27,680 bases of DNA from Thermovenabulum sp049723235 (GCF_049723235.1 NZ_JBNARB010000024.1:1-27680); one strand, 5' to 3'; positions 7,238-15,904 are shown, numbered from the stretch's first letter. Numbers and translations: made by a program. Notes: generated from the letters alone by a model not told the origin.

Positions 7238-8590
7238 ATGAGGTTAAGGGTCCCTTCCGGGTGGAAAGGCAAAAATCCCATTTTTTTTATTACACCCCTT
7301 GTGATATTTTTGCTGGTGGCAATAGCTTCATTAAGAAGCGGAGCATACATAATTACCTGTAACGGTCAGGAACTGGGCGGCGTAAAGGATAAAGCAATTC
7401 TGGAAAAGGCAAAACAAAAGCTTACCGAAAAGTACAGAGAAACCTACGGCAGCGATATAATAGTCGAAGGGGAATTTACTTTCCTGCCTCTGCGGAAGGA
7501 AAATGTCCAATTTTTAAATGAAGAAGAATTGGCTTTGCTAATTGAAAAAAGCGCAAGCCTTAAAACTAAGGCTATTGCTATAAATATAAACGACAAGGAT
7601 GTAGCCTTTGCTAAAAACCTGGAGACGGCTCAGCAAATCCTTGAGGATGTTAAAAAATATTACGTGGACATGGTACCCGGTGAACTTGTGAAGGTAGAAT
7701 CCCCGGATGCCATTAAATTAGAAGAAAAGGCAGTGGAATTAGAAAAAATACTGGGGGATACCGAATTAAAGCAGCTTTTGATAAACGGAACCCCGGAATT
7801 TAAAGAATACAAAGTGGCTCAAGGGGATACCCTGTGGGCTATTGCAAAGAAAAACGGCGTATCGCTGGAAAAACTCGTGGAAGCAAACCCCCATTTGAAA
7901 TCGGCAGACCGCCTTTCGCCCGGAGATAAAATTTACTTGGAGGAGAGAAAACCCCTGCTCAACTTTACCGTGGTAAAAAAAGTTACTTACCAAAAAACCA
8001 TTCCCTACAATACGGTAGTGGAAAAGGACAGCTCCATGTGGAAATGGGATCAGAAGGTTAAAACCGAGGGCAGGGAGGGTTTAAAAGAATTAGCTTCCCA
8101 GGTTGTATATAAAAACGGAGTTAAAGTAGATGAGCGGGTTCTGGGAGAAAAAATAATTAGGGAACCTGTGACAAAAGTGGTGGTAAGGGGAACGAAAAGC
8201 GAGGTAGCTTTCCGCGGCAGCGGCCGGTTTTTATGGCCTATAACGGGCAGCATCACTTCTCCCTACGGCAAAAGAGGCCGGGATTACCATGAGGGAATAG
8301 ATATAGGAGCTTCCTTGGGGTCACTGGTGGCGGCTTCCAACAGCGGCGTTGTGGTCTTTGCCGGAAGAAATGGAGCCTACGGGAATTTAATAATAATAGA
8401 CCACGGCGGTGGAATTCAAACCTATTACGCTCATCTGAGCAAAATACTGGTGTCGGAAGGGCAAAGGGTCGAGAAGGGAAGCGTTATAGGAAGAGTGGGA
8501 AGCACCGGAAGGTCTACCGGACCTCATCTACACTTTGAAGTGAGGATTAACGGGACTCCCAAAAACCCCATTACCTATCTGAACAAGTAG
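7238..8590 (+). CDS. Membrane-anchored M23 peptidoglycan endopeptidase with LysM and G5 domains
   Basis: A 450-residue protein starting at ATG 7238 behind AAAGGAG. A transmembrane anchor spans 17-31. A predicted alpha/beta stalk follows (about 37-185), then a LysM domain (190-235, YKVAQGDTLWAIAKKNGV) that binds glycan, a G5-like domain (about 242-318), and a C-terminal M23 (LytM) zinc peptidase (about 331-447). The zinc and catalytic residues are all present: His351 and Asp355 in HEGIDIG, His399 in YYAHL, and His430 and His432 in GPHLHFEV. It should cut peptide cross-links in the wall and is expected to be active. The WalR-like triple repeat in front places it in the local WalRK regulon. A terminator follows at 8618. 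Confidence 0.93.
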   Translation: MRLRVPSGWKGKNPIFFITPLVIFLLVAIASLRSGAYIITCNGQELGGVKDKAILEKAKQKLTEKYRETYGSDIIVEGEFTFLPLRKENVQFLNEEELALLIEKSASLKTKAIAININDKDVAFAKNLETAQQILEDVKKYYVDMVPGELVKVESPDAIKLEEKAVELEKILGDTELKQLLINGTPEFKEYKVAQGDTLWAIAKKNGVSLEKLVEANPHLKSADRLSPGDKIYLEERKPLLNFTVVKKVTYQKTIPYNTVVEKDSSMWKWDQKVKTEGREGLKELASQVVYKNGVKVDERVLGEKIIREPVTKVVVRGTKSEVAFRGSGRFLWPITGSITSPYGKRGRDYHEGIDIGASLGSLVAASNSGVVVFAGRNGAYGNLIIIDHGGGIQTYYAHLSKILVSEGQRVEKGSVIGRVGSTGRSTGPHLHFEVRINGTPKNPITYLNK

Positions 8591-8617
8591 TAAAATTAAG
8601 GTATTAAGAAAAGCCTG

Positions 8618-8643
8618 GCAGGGAAATTCCCTGCTTTTATTTT
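8618..8643 (+). terminator. Intrinsic terminator after the M23 gene
   Basis: GCAGGG (8618-8623) pairs with CCCTGC (8629-8634), with a short A/T loop, followed by TTTTATTTT. It separates the hydrolase from dapB. Confidence 0.82.
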
Positions 8644-8670
8644 GGAAAAATTTTTAAGGGAGGCAGGAAT

Positions 8671-9420
8671 ATGCTTGAAGCACTGGTAATAGGACCGAGA
8701 GGAAAAATGGGAAGGTTAATCGTTAAATCCCTTGATTCTGCAAAAAATGCCAGGATAGCCGGGGCTCTGGCGCCAAAAGGGGCGGAATATGTAGGCAAGG
8801 ATGTGGGACTTTTGTGCGGATTGGGGAAGGAAATAGGTGTTAAGGTGACGGACGACCCGGAAAGCGCTGTAAGGGACTGCAATGCGGTGATAGACTTTAC
8901 TTTCCCGGAAGTTTCTCTGGAAGTACTGAAGTATGCGGTAAAATACAAAAAGGCGCTGGTTTGCGGAACAACCGGATTTAAAAAGGAACAAAGGGAGGAA
9001 TTTTTAAAGGCTTCTGAAGTGATACCCATTGTATTTGCAGGAAATACCTCCATTTTAATAAATCACGTATACAGGATACTGGAGTACTTAGCAAAAAACG
9101 TGGGTGAATTTGCGGATATCGATATAGTGGAGATGCATGACAGATTTAAAAAGGATGCGCCCAGCGGAACATCCCTTGAGATGCGGGAAGTTCTTAAAAG
9201 AACACTTCCCGAAAAAAACGTAAATATTCACTCTATTAGGGGTGGGGATGTGCCCAGCACCCACAGGATAATATTTAATTTGCCCGGGGAGAGGTTAGAG
9301 CTGACCCACCACGCCACCACCTTTCAATGTTTTGCCGAGGGTGCGGTTAGGGCGGCAGAATTCCTGCTCTCAAAGGAAAAAGGTTTTTACACTATGAAAG
9401 ATGTGTACGGTATATCCTGA
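8671..9420 (+). CDS. dapB: 4-hydroxy-tetrahydrodipicolinate reductase, short type
   Basis: A 249-residue cytosolic enzyme starting at ATG 8671 behind AAGGGAGG. It reduces hydroxy-tetrahydrodipicolinate with NAD(P)H in the diaminopimelate/lysine pathway, which supplies the peptidoglycan cross-link. The N-terminal Rossmann domain has GPRGKMGR (8-15), and CGTTG (98-102) is the cofactor and substrate hinge. The active-site loop EMHDRFKKDAPSGT (154-167) keeps the catalytic His156, Lys160 and DAPSGT. The second His of the usual HH pair is Asp157. It resembles the short DapB type seen in Thermotoga more than the E. coli form of about 273 residues. No other dap genes are nearby. A DapB-like dehydrogenase of another substrate (compare 2,4-diaminopentanoate dehydrogenase) is less likely because of the short length. 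Confidence 0.88.
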   Translation: MLEALVIGPRGKMGRLIVKSLDSAKNARIAGALAPKGAEYVGKDVGLLCGLGKEIGVKVTDDPESAVRDCNAVIDFTFPEVSLEVLKYAVKYKKALVCGTTGFKKEQREEFLKASEVIPIVFAGNTSILINHVYRILEYLAKNVGEFADIDIVEMHDRFKKDAPSGTSLEMREVLKRTLPEKNVNIHSIRGGDVPSTHRIIFNLPGERLELTHHATTFQCFAEGAVRAAEFLLSKEKGFYTMKDVYGIS

Positions 9421-9435
9421 TGGCAAAAATAAGAA

Positions 9436-9464
9436 TTGGTTTAAGGAAGGGAAAACGTTATAAA
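9436..9464 (+). promoter_or_regulatory. Candidate sigma-A promoter of walRK
   Basis: TTGGTT (9436-9441), a 17-base spacer and TATAAA (9459-9464). It would give a leader of about 25 bases before walR. No WalR-like repeat is seen here. Confidence 0.42.
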
Positions 9465-9494
9465 TGGCGAATATAAATTAAAGAGGTGGTGGTC

Positions 9495-10181
9495 TTGAAA
9501 AACAAAATCCTGGTGGTGGATGATGAAAAACCAATTGTGGATATTTTAAAATACAACCTTTCAAAGGAAGGCTACGAGGTAGTTGCCGCCTTTGACGGCG
9601 AAGAAGCCGTGGAAATAGCTTTTTCTGAAAAACCCGACCTGATACTTCTTGACATAATGCTTCCCAAAAAGGACGGTTTTACCGTCTGTAAAACCCTGAG
9701 GGAGAAGATGACATGTCCTATTATCATGCTTACGGCAAAGGGCGAAGAAGTTGACAAGGTACTCGGCCTTGAGCTGGGAGCTGATGATTACGTGACAAAG
9801 CCCTTCAGCATGCGGGAACTTTTAGCAAGGATCAGAGCAAACCTGAGGAGAATTAGCCTGAACGGTGACGAAAGCTCAAAAAAGGTCATCCGGGTTCAGG
9901 ACCTGGAAATTGACCTCACGAGTTTCCAGGTAAGGAAAAAAGGAGAACCGGTAGAATTGACCTTCAGGGAATTTGAACTTCTTAAATTTCTGGCCAACCA
10001 GCCCGGAGTGGTTTTTTCCAGGGAAAAACTGCTGGAAGAGGTCTGGGGTTACGAATACTACGGAGATGTCAGGACTGTGGATGTGACCATCAGGCGGTTG
10101 AGGGAAAAAATTGAGGATGATCCCTCCGACCCAAAATACATAATTACCAAAAGGGGTATTGGATACTATTTTGTAAAATAA
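9495..10181 (+). CDS. walR: Essential cell-wall response regulator WalR (YycF)
   Basis: A 228-residue OmpR/PhoB-family regulator. TTG 9495 is chosen since AAGAGGTGG ends 5 bases before it and the product then starts KNKILVVDDEKP, like Bacillus WalR. GTG 9486 and 9489 lie within the SD. The receiver domain (1-120) has the phosphorylated Asp53 in LLDIMLP, Thr80 in MLTAK and Lys102 in VTKPF. The C-terminal winged helix (about 130-226) has the FREFELLKFLANQPG and RTVDVTIRRLREK recognition regions. The receiver is very close to WalR (EKPI-DIL, EGYEV, GLELGADDYVTKPFS-RELLAR). WalR binds direct repeats TGTWAH-N5-TGTWAH, and such repeats occur twice in this window. It forms an operon with walK, 15 bases downstream. 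Confidence 0.95.
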   Translation: MKNKILVVDDEKPIVDILKYNLSKEGYEVVAAFDGEEAVEIAFSEKPDLILLDIMLPKKDGFTVCKTLREKMTCPIIMLTAKGEEVDKVLGLELGADDYVTKPFSMRELLARIRANLRRISLNGDESSKKVIRVQDLEIDLTSFQVRKKGEPVELTFREFELLKFLANQPGVVFSREKLLEEVWGYEYYGDVRTVDVTIRRLREKIEDDPSDPKYIITKRGIGYYFVK

Positions 10182-10196
10182 AATGGGGGATCCCTT

Positions 10197-11951
10197 TTGT
10201 TTAAGAGCATACAGATGAAACTTGTAATTATATACATACTGTTAATACTCCTTGCCATGGAAGTGGTGGGTGTATATCTTTTACAATCTTTGGAAAGATA
10301 TCATATAAAGAACTTCTCTACCTATTTAAACGGGCAGGCCCAGATAATTTCCAACCTTCTTTCAAGATACTTGGGGGAAGAGAAAAAGGTTGACGAGATT
10401 CAGGTGATTGTAGAAGGATATATAAAACAGATCTCACCAACTGTAGAGTGTATGCTGGTTCTGGACGATAAATCTACGGTGCTGGCATCCACCAATGAGG
10501 AGATTTATCCCAAGGGGAAAAAGATACTCCAGCCGGAATTGATAAAGGCTTCCTTCGGGCAGGTGGGAGAAGAAATACGGTTGGATTCTTCTAAAGGAAG
10601 GTACGATTATCTGGCGTATCCCATAAAGGAAGATAACCGGGTGGTGGGGATAGTATATTTAATTTCCCCTATGGAGAGCATATACGAAACATTGAGCGAA
10701 ATAAAGACTATACTTTTTACGGCAACCTTGATAGCCCTTTTAATTACCGGGGTGCTGGGGTACTCCCTTTCGAAAACTATAACCGGGCCAATTCAGGAGG
10801 TTACCAACAAGGCAGCCCTTCTTGCCGAGGGGAATTTTGACCAGAAAATTGAGGTAAAATCTAAGGACGAAGTGGGAAAACTTACCGAAATGTTCAACTT
10901 CCTGGCGGGAAGGCTTAAGGAAACCTTGGAGCAGATATCCGAAGAAAAAAACAAGATGGAGGCCATATTTAAAAATATGGCGGATGGTGTAATTGCCCTT
11001 GATAAAGAGGGGGAGGTAATTTACGTAAATCCCGCCGCCTTTAAACTGCTCGAGGTGGAAGAAGGCAATTCCTACCGGGTTCTGGGAGAAAAATTAAAGG
11101 AAGAACTGAAGATAGACATTAAAGGAGAAATAAAATCCCAGAAGGATTTTATGGCAAAAATTAACGATTCGATTTTGAAAATAATCATTGCCCCGATGAA
11201 AAGGGAAGAGAAAACGGCAGGGTTTATACTTATCCTTCACGATATTACAAAGGAACAGAAGTTAGAAGAAATGAGAAGGGAATTCGTGGCAAACGTATCC
11301 CATGAACTCAGAACGCCTTTGACCACTATAAAAAGCTATACCGAAACCCTTCTGGATGGGGCTTTAAATGATGAGGAAGTTTCAATGCAGTTTTTGAATG
11401 TAATTAACGAGGAAACCGACAGGATGACCCGTATTGTAAACGATCTTCTCGAACTATCCCGGATCGACAACAAAGAAGCGCGTTTTAATAAAAAGGCTAT
11501 AAATCTTTCGAAGATTTTAGCCACTGCTGTATCAAAAATGAAGGTTAATGCTAAGAAAAAGGGAATAATTATTTACGAAAACGTAAAAGAGGATTTACCC
11601 CTCTGTTATGCCGATGCGGATAAAATGGAGCAGGTTTTTCAAAACATCCTCTCCAATGCTATAAAATACACTCCTGAAGGGGGAAATATAACGGTAAACC
11701 TCTGGAGTGAAAGTAATTTCGTTGTAACTTCTATCAAGGATACGGGCATAGGTATACCCCGGGAAGATCTGCCCCGCATTTTTGAAAGATTTTACAGGGT
11801 GGATAAGACAAGAAGCAGGGAATTTGGCGGAACCGGTCTGGGTCTTTCTATCGCAAAGGAAATAGTAAAGGCCCATGAGGGAGAAATAGAAATAAAAAGC
11901 GAACTCGGCAAAGGAACGGAGGTTATTGTAAAAATTCCCTGTATAGTGTAA
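10197..11951 (+). CDS. walK: Sensor histidine kinase WalK (YycG)
   Basis: A 584-residue kinase starting at TTG 10197, 7 bases after GGGGG (10185-10189). Domains in order: TM1 (about 7-27), an extracytoplasmic Cache/PAS-like region (about 30-175), TM2 (about 176-197), HAMP (about 198-250, including KTITGPIQEVTNKAALLAEG), a cytosolic PAS domain (about 258-355), HisKA with His369 in FVANVSHELRTPLT, and HATPase_c (about 475-583) with N, G1, F and G2 boxes (NAIKYTPEGG, DTGIGIPREDLPRIFERFYR, GTGLGLSI). This is the full WalK layout. It phosphorylates WalR and in other Firmicutes senses the state of cell-wall synthesis and hydrolysis. Its stop codon overlaps the first half-site of a WalR-like repeat array. 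Confidence 0.95.
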   Translation: MFKSIQMKLVIIYILLILLAMEVVGVYLLQSLERYHIKNFSTYLNGQAQIISNLLSRYLGEEKKVDEIQVIVEGYIKQISPTVECMLVLDDKSTVLASTNEEIYPKGKKILQPELIKASFGQVGEEIRLDSSKGRYDYLAYPIKEDNRVVGIVYLISPMESIYETLSEIKTILFTATLIALLITGVLGYSLSKTITGPIQEVTNKAALLAEGNFDQKIEVKSKDEVGKLTEMFNFLAGRLKETLEQISEEKNKMEAIFKNMADGVIALDKEGEVIYVNPAAFKLLEVEEGNSYRVLGEKLKEELKIDIKGEIKSQKDFMAKINDSILKIIIAPMKREEKTAGFILILHDITKEQKLEEMRREFVANVSHELRTPLTTIKSYTETLLDGALNDEEVSMQFLNVINEETDRMTRIVNDLLELSRIDNKEARFNKKAINLSKILATAVSKMKVNAKKKGIIIYENVKEDLPLCYADADKMEQVFQNILSNAIKYTPEGGNITVNLWSESNFVVTSIKDTGIGIPREDLPRIFERFYRVDKTRSREFGGTGLGLSIAKEIVKAHEGEIEIKSELGKGTEVIVKIPCIV

Positions 11952-11985
11952 TTTAAAATTAATTTGCGTGTAATATAAATGTAAT
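11947..11985 (+). promoter_or_regulatory. WalR-like repeat array inside the wal operon
   Basis: TGTAAT occurs at 11947, 11969 and 11980, and a degenerate ATTAAT at 11958. All four starts fall on one 11-base period. The 11969-11985 pair is a perfect TGTWAH-N5-TGTWAH WalR box. A TAATAG at 12001-12006 could be a -10, putting the repeats over a poor -35 as in PhoB-type activation. This would give the downstream secreted-protein/yycHI genes an extra, WalR-controlled promoter. Confidence 0.65.
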
Positions 11986-12034
11986 AAAAATGGATTAAAC
12001 TAATAGTAGAAATATATATAAAAGGGTGTTTTTT

Positions 12035-12424
12035 ATGAAGAGAATCGGGATCGCTCTAATTTTGGTGCTGTTGATGTTGTTTTTGTTCACCACCATTGCA
12101 TCGGCCGAAGAAAATTTCATAATTTTTAAGCCGGAAAAGGACTCTACATCGGAAAAAGTTCTACCGATTTCCGGACAAACGGAGCCCGACTCGGTTATTG
12201 TAGTTTTCCTGAATGGGGAAAAGATGGATGAAATTACGGTTGGTGCATCGGGCATCTTTGCTACTCAGTTGGAGCTAACGGAAGGGGTCAACAAGGTTAG
12301 CTTTAAGGTTACCTTCCCTTCGGGAACCACCAAGACTTTTGCAAAAAAGATCCTGTTAATTAACGAAGACCAGATGAGCACCAGTATTTTACAATTGATA
12401 AAAGCCATACTTATTTTAAAATAA
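12035..12424 (+). CDS. Small secreted protein with one Ig-like domain
   Basis: A 129-residue protein. ATG 12035 follows AAAGGGTG by 6 bases; the GTG at 12026 is part of that SD. A signal peptide spans 1-25 (basic start, long Leu-rich core, cleavage expected after TTIASA). Residues about 28-108 form one Ig/beta-sandwich unit with the pattern seen in glucodextranase-type and Big repeats (ISGQTEPDSVIVVFLNGEK, then SGIFATQLELTEGVNKV). The C-terminal tail ends in a hydrophobic helix (STSILQLIKAILILK). The function is unknown. It sits between walK and yycH, a place with no gene in Bacillus subtilis, and directly after the WalR-like repeats, so it is probably a WalR-controlled exported wall or sensor-associated protein. 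Confidence 0.8.
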   Translation: MKRIGIALILVLLMLFLFTTIASAEENFIIFKPEKDSTSEKVLPISGQTEPDSVIVVFLNGEKMDEITVGASGIFATQLELTEGVNKVSFKVTFPSGTTKTFAKKILLINEDQMSTSILQLIKAILILK

Positions 12425-12437
12425 AGGCGGTGCTTAT

Positions 12438-13736
12438 GTGAAGAAAGACGGATTTAATTTCCTCGTTCTCCTTCTTCTTGTATGCACCAGCCTTTTTCTT
12501 TCTTATATGACCTGGTCGCAAATATCCAGCGGCCCTGTCAAAAAAAGCTTTGAACTAATTGAAAACAGGCCCGTAGACTTAGAAGAGTTTTTAAAACCTT
12601 CTCAGGTAATTGTGAGCTTTGGCCAGAATACCCATACGGTTTTGAACCAGGAAAACCCCTATTTTGAAGAAACATGGGGGTATTTAAAATCCTATACCGG
12701 TAAAATAAGTTCTTCGGTTAGCGCAACCGGCACCTCAAATAGCGATAAATTTCTACAAAAAAGAGGAATCGAATTTGTATTTGACAGCTCCCTCCCTTAT
12801 TCTCTTTTAAAGACCCTGATGAACTTAAATGTGGACACACCGGTATTAAAAGACGATCAGAGGATAGTATCGGTGGTGCTGGCGGAAGATGACGGCCTTT
12901 CGGTATTTTTAAAAGGGGAAGCGGGAGAATTATTTAAAATTGGCAGTACAAAGGAATACGGGGAATTTACCTCTATTGTAACGAAGATTAAAGAGGCCAA
13001 AACCCCCCTGTATACCCTTCTTCCAAAGACGAACCTTTATATTAAAATATCAAAAGATATTTACATTCCCCTGGATAATCTTCAGTTACCCGTTTACTCC
13101 GTAAAATCTGCTAAAAATAACCTGCAAAACCTGGCACCCAAATTTTTCCCGGATTTTACCATAGCAAGAAAAATAGAAGAAAAGGATGGGGCTATAATTT
13201 TCACCGATGGCACGAGAGGGCTGAGAATATTTCCCAAGGGCGGCCTCGAATTTACAAGGCCTCTTTTTAAAGAACAGAAATCTAAAAGCAATTTTAAGGA
13301 TGCCTTGACCAATGCGGCTAATTTCATTGCCTCCCACGGGGGCTTTCCCAAAAGTGCCTACCTTAGCTCTTATAAGGTAAACAACCAGTCAATAACCTTT
13401 GTATTTCGAGATAGGCTTAACGGTTTACCTTTGATAAAATCTAAAGATTACCTGGTGGTAACGGTGGAAGATAATCAGGTAACCTATTACTATAGATGGC
13501 TCAAGGAAGGGGAAAAAATCGAAGAAAGGATAACGGCGATTTCGCCCATTAAAGCCATTGACATGGTAGTTAGTGCAAAAAAAATAAAGGAAATATACGA
13601 CCTATATTTAGCCTATGCGGAAAAGGACGGTTTTTACTTGCCCGTATGGGTTATAAAAACTGACAAAGGGGAATTTTATGTAGATGCAAGAAACGCCTCG
13701 GAAATAACGCTTACGCCCTCCGGAGATGATGTTTGA
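12438..13736 (+). CDS. yycH: YycH, extracytoplasmic regulator of WalK
   Basis: A 432-residue protein starting at GTG 12438 behind AAAGGCGG. The ATG two bases earlier is followed at once by a stop codon, so GTG is the only sensible start. An N-terminal transmembrane helix (about 7-25) is followed by a large exported part without catalytic motifs. Size, topology and position between walK and a YycI-like gene identify it as YycH. Sequence similarity to Bacillus YycH cannot be judged exactly by eye. In B. subtilis YycH and YycI bind WalK through their membrane helices and hold it down; in Staphylococcus aureus they activate it. The stop overlaps the next start (TGATG), so translation is coupled. 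Confidence 0.85.
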   Translation: MKKDGFNFLVLLLLVCTSLFLSYMTWSQISSGPVKKSFELIENRPVDLEEFLKPSQVIVSFGQNTHTVLNQENPYFEETWGYLKSYTGKISSSVSATGTSNSDKFLQKRGIEFVFDSSLPYSLLKTLMNLNVDTPVLKDDQRIVSVVLAEDDGLSVFLKGEAGELFKIGSTKEYGEFTSIVTKIKEAKTPLYTLLPKTNLYIKISKDIYIPLDNLQLPVYSVKSAKNNLQNLAPKFFPDFTIARKIEEKDGAIIFTDGTRGLRIFPKGGLEFTRPLFKEQKSKSNFKDALTNAANFIASHGGFPKSAYLSSYKVNNQSITFVFRDRLNGLPLIKSKDYLVVTVEDNQVTYYYRWLKEGEKIEERITAISPIKAIDMVVSAKKIKEIYDLYLAYAEKDGFYLPVWVIKTDKGEFYVDARNASEITLTPSGDDV

Positions 13737-14464
13737 TGGACTGGAAAAAAGCCATAACGATACTTGCAGTCTCATTTTTTTTAGTAAACCTTTTTATGGC
13801 GGCAAACCTTTATATGCGGGATGTCATAAATGAAAGGATTTCGGGTTTTAACACGTCTTTGGAGGTAATGAATCTTCTTAAAGAAAAGGGGATTTCCGTA
13901 AAAGGAAGCCTTCCCTCTAAAGGGCAGGATGCCTGGTGGCTGGAGGTAGAACCCCGGGGAAAAATAATAATGGAGGGTTACAGCCGTGAAGTAGAACAGG
14001 GTTTCTGGAACATGGATGCCGGTGCGGTAAGGAAAATAGCCCAGAATTTCGTCCAGGAAAAGGTAGGTATGCCTTCCGATGCCCGGTTTTTCAAACAGGA
14101 ATTCGACAGGGAACTTAAAGAATACCGGGTGGATTTTTTGCAGGAGTACAGGGATATCCCCATTTACAACAGCTATATTAAAGTGAGGATAAGGGCGGAT
14201 GGAAGGATAATTATAGAAAAAAACTGGTTAAAAATAGAAGGATTTAAAGGCAAAAAAAGGGAAGTTGTTTTACCTGTTGTAGCCCTGCTAAAAGTGGCAG
14301 AACTGAAGGGAAAGGATAAACCGATACTTGTAACCAGCATAAAAGAGGGCTATTTTTCAAAACCGGTAAATGGCGAAAAATGGCAGATTCCTCCGGTATG
14401 GAGGGTGGAACTGGATGATGGCGAAGTTTTCTACATAAACGCATTTACGGGAGAGCAGGAATAA
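13736..14464 (+). CDS. yycI: YycI, extracytoplasmic regulator of WalK
   Basis: A 242-residue protein. ATG 13736 shares its A with the yycH stop TGA and gives MDWKKAITILAVSFFLVN, typical of the YycI N-terminus; the TTG three bases earlier is not needed. One transmembrane helix lies at about 7-25, and the rest is exported with two PepSY-like/YycI beta-helix units, the second including PPVWRVELDDGEVFYINAFTG near the end. With YycH it forms the membrane partner of WalK. A strong terminator 10 bases after the stop ends the wal operon, so the usual next gene, walJ (yycJ), is not in the operon and is not found elsewhere in the window. Confidence 0.85.
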   Translation: MDWKKAITILAVSFFLVNLFMAANLYMRDVINERISGFNTSLEVMNLLKEKGISVKGSLPSKGQDAWWLEVEPRGKIIMEGYSREVEQGFWNMDAGAVRKIAQNFVQEKVGMPSDARFFKQEFDRELKEYRVDFLQEYRDIPIYNSYIKVRIRADGRIIIEKNWLKIEGFKGKKREVVLPVVALLKVAELKGKDKPILVTSIKEGYFSKPVNGEKWQIPPVWRVELDDGEVFYINAFTGEQE

Positions 14465-14473
14465 AAAATTTTT

Positions 14474-14493
14474 GCACCGAAGGGTGCTTTTTT
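14474..14493 (+). terminator. Intrinsic terminator of the wal operon
   Basis: GCACC (14474-14478) pairs with GGTGC (14483-14487) around a GAAG tetraloop, followed by T6. Confidence 0.82.
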
Positions 14494-14496
14494 ATT

Positions 14497-14524
14497 TTGC
14501 CTTTTTTTAATTTTTTAATATAAT
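14497..14524 (+). promoter_or_regulatory. Candidate sigma-A promoter of the larA-like gene
   Basis: TTGCCT (14497-14502), a 16-base spacer and a perfect TATAAT (14519-14524), leaving a leader of about 30 bases. It lies directly after the wal terminator. Confidence 0.55.
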
Positions 14525-14559
14525 AATAGAAAATATAAAAAACTAAAGGAGAGTTTTAT

Positions 14560-15876
14560 ATGGGCAAAAGGGTGGTTAGTCTACCTTATGGCAAAAAAAC
14601 AATGGAATTTGAGATTGAAGAAGAAAATATTCTGGGAGTAATTGATGGCAAAAAATTCGATATTATCCTGAACGAAGAAGAAGAGATAAAAAAAGCCCTG
14701 AAAACGCCGATAAAATCAAAACCTCTGAAAGAAATGGTGAAAGAAGGGATGAGGATTGCTATTATCGCCAGCGATATCACCCGGGTGGCAAAAAACGATG
14801 TGGTGATTCCACTTTTGCTGGACGAACTGAACGAAGCGGGAATCCCCGATGATAATATAACGATTATCACTGCCACGGGAACCCACAGAAAACACGAAGA
14901 AACAGAGCTCAAAGCGCTTTTCAAAAGCGCTTACGGCAGGGTTAAAATAATAGATCACGATGCCCGGGATGAAAACAATCTGGTATACTTGGGCAGGACT
15001 TCCAGGGGTACTGAAATATACATAAATAAAAGGGTATTCGATGCCGATTTTATAATATTAACGGGAGCTATCAGTTATCATTTTATGGCGGGATTCAGCG
15101 GAGGAAGAAAAAGCATATGCCCGGGCGTATCGGGCTACAAAACAATACAGATGAACCACAAGCTCATGTTAAATCCCGACGAAGAAAAAGGGGGCATACA
15201 CCCCGGTGTAGGCCATGGCAGGATTAAAGGCAATCCCATGGCGGAGGATTTAGAGGAGATCTGCGACAGAGTAAAACCCGATTTTATAATAAACGTCATT
15301 TTAGACGATGGGGGTAACCTGGTAAAGGTGGTCTCCGGTGACTGTAAGGAGGCGTTTTATGAAGGGTGCGGCCTGGCGGCATCCCTTTTCAGCGCAAGGG
15401 TTCAAAGCAAAGCGGATGTTTTGTTCCTTTCCTGCGGGGGATTTCCAAAGGACATCGACTTTTATCAGGCAACGAAAGCTGTGGAAAACTGGCTGAATGC
15501 GATACAAGATGGAGGGTTTTTAGTATTATCGGCGGAATGCCCCGACGGAATAGGCCATGAGGGATTTTACGAAATTATAATCCGCTACAGTAACAGGAAG
15601 GAAAGAGAGAAAGCCTTGAGGGAAGATTTCAGCATAGCGAGGGCCGTAGGTTACATCCTCACTCTTGGACTTGAAAAGATAAATATTATTTTGGTTTCCT
15701 CAATGGAAGAAAAATTGGTCAGGGAAATGGGCATGATACCCGCTCGCGATTTGAACGATGCGGTTAATTATATATATAAAAATTTTAAATCCGATTTTAA
15801 AGCCTATGTTGTACCCCATGCTTCGACAATTGTACCCTTTTTGGAAAATAATGATGAAATATTTCCCGGGAAATAA
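14560..15876 (+). CDS. LarA-family nickel-pincer racemase/epimerase
   Basis: A 438-residue cytosolic enzyme starting at ATG 14560 behind AAAGGAG. LarA racemises lactate using a covalently bound nickel-pincer nucleotide; other members act on different 2-hydroxy acids. The key residues fall almost exactly on Lactobacillus plantarum LarA numbering: Asp72 and Arg75 in SDITR, His109 in TGTHR, His174 in YHFMAGFSGG, Lys184 in GGRKS (the lysine that holds the cofactor) and His200 in MNHKLM. GNPMAEDLEE (about 224-233) is also typical. The cofactor genes larB, larC and larE are not in this window, so they must be elsewhere if it is active. The actual substrate is open. It is 28 bases before a DUF362-ferredoxin gene and probably shares its mRNA. 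Confidence 0.87.
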   Translation: MGKRVVSLPYGKKTMEFEIEEENILGVIDGKKFDIILNEEEEIKKALKTPIKSKPLKEMVKEGMRIAIIASDITRVAKNDVVIPLLLDELNEAGIPDDNITIITATGTHRKHEETELKALFKSAYGRVKIIDHDARDENNLVYLGRTSRGTEIYINKRVFDADFIILTGAISYHFMAGFSGGRKSICPGVSGYKTIQMNHKLMLNPDEEKGGIHPGVGHGRIKGNPMAEDLEEICDRVKPDFIINVILDDGGNLVKVVSGDCKEAFYEGCGLAASLFSARVQSKADVLFLSCGGFPKDIDFYQATKAVENWLNAIQDGGFLVLSAECPDGIGHEGFYEIIIRYSNRKEREKALREDFSIARAVGYILTLGLEKINIILVSSMEEKLVREMGMIPARDLNDAVNYIYKNFKSDFKAYVVPHASTIVPFLENNDEIFPGK

Positions 15877-15904
15877 AATATTGCGATTATAAGGGGGGAT
15901 TTTT

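Noticed and set aside
14586..14924. 112-residue minus-strand open frame in the larA-like gene
   Set aside because: Ser/Ile-rich low-complexity translation opposite a gene with all LarA active-site residues.
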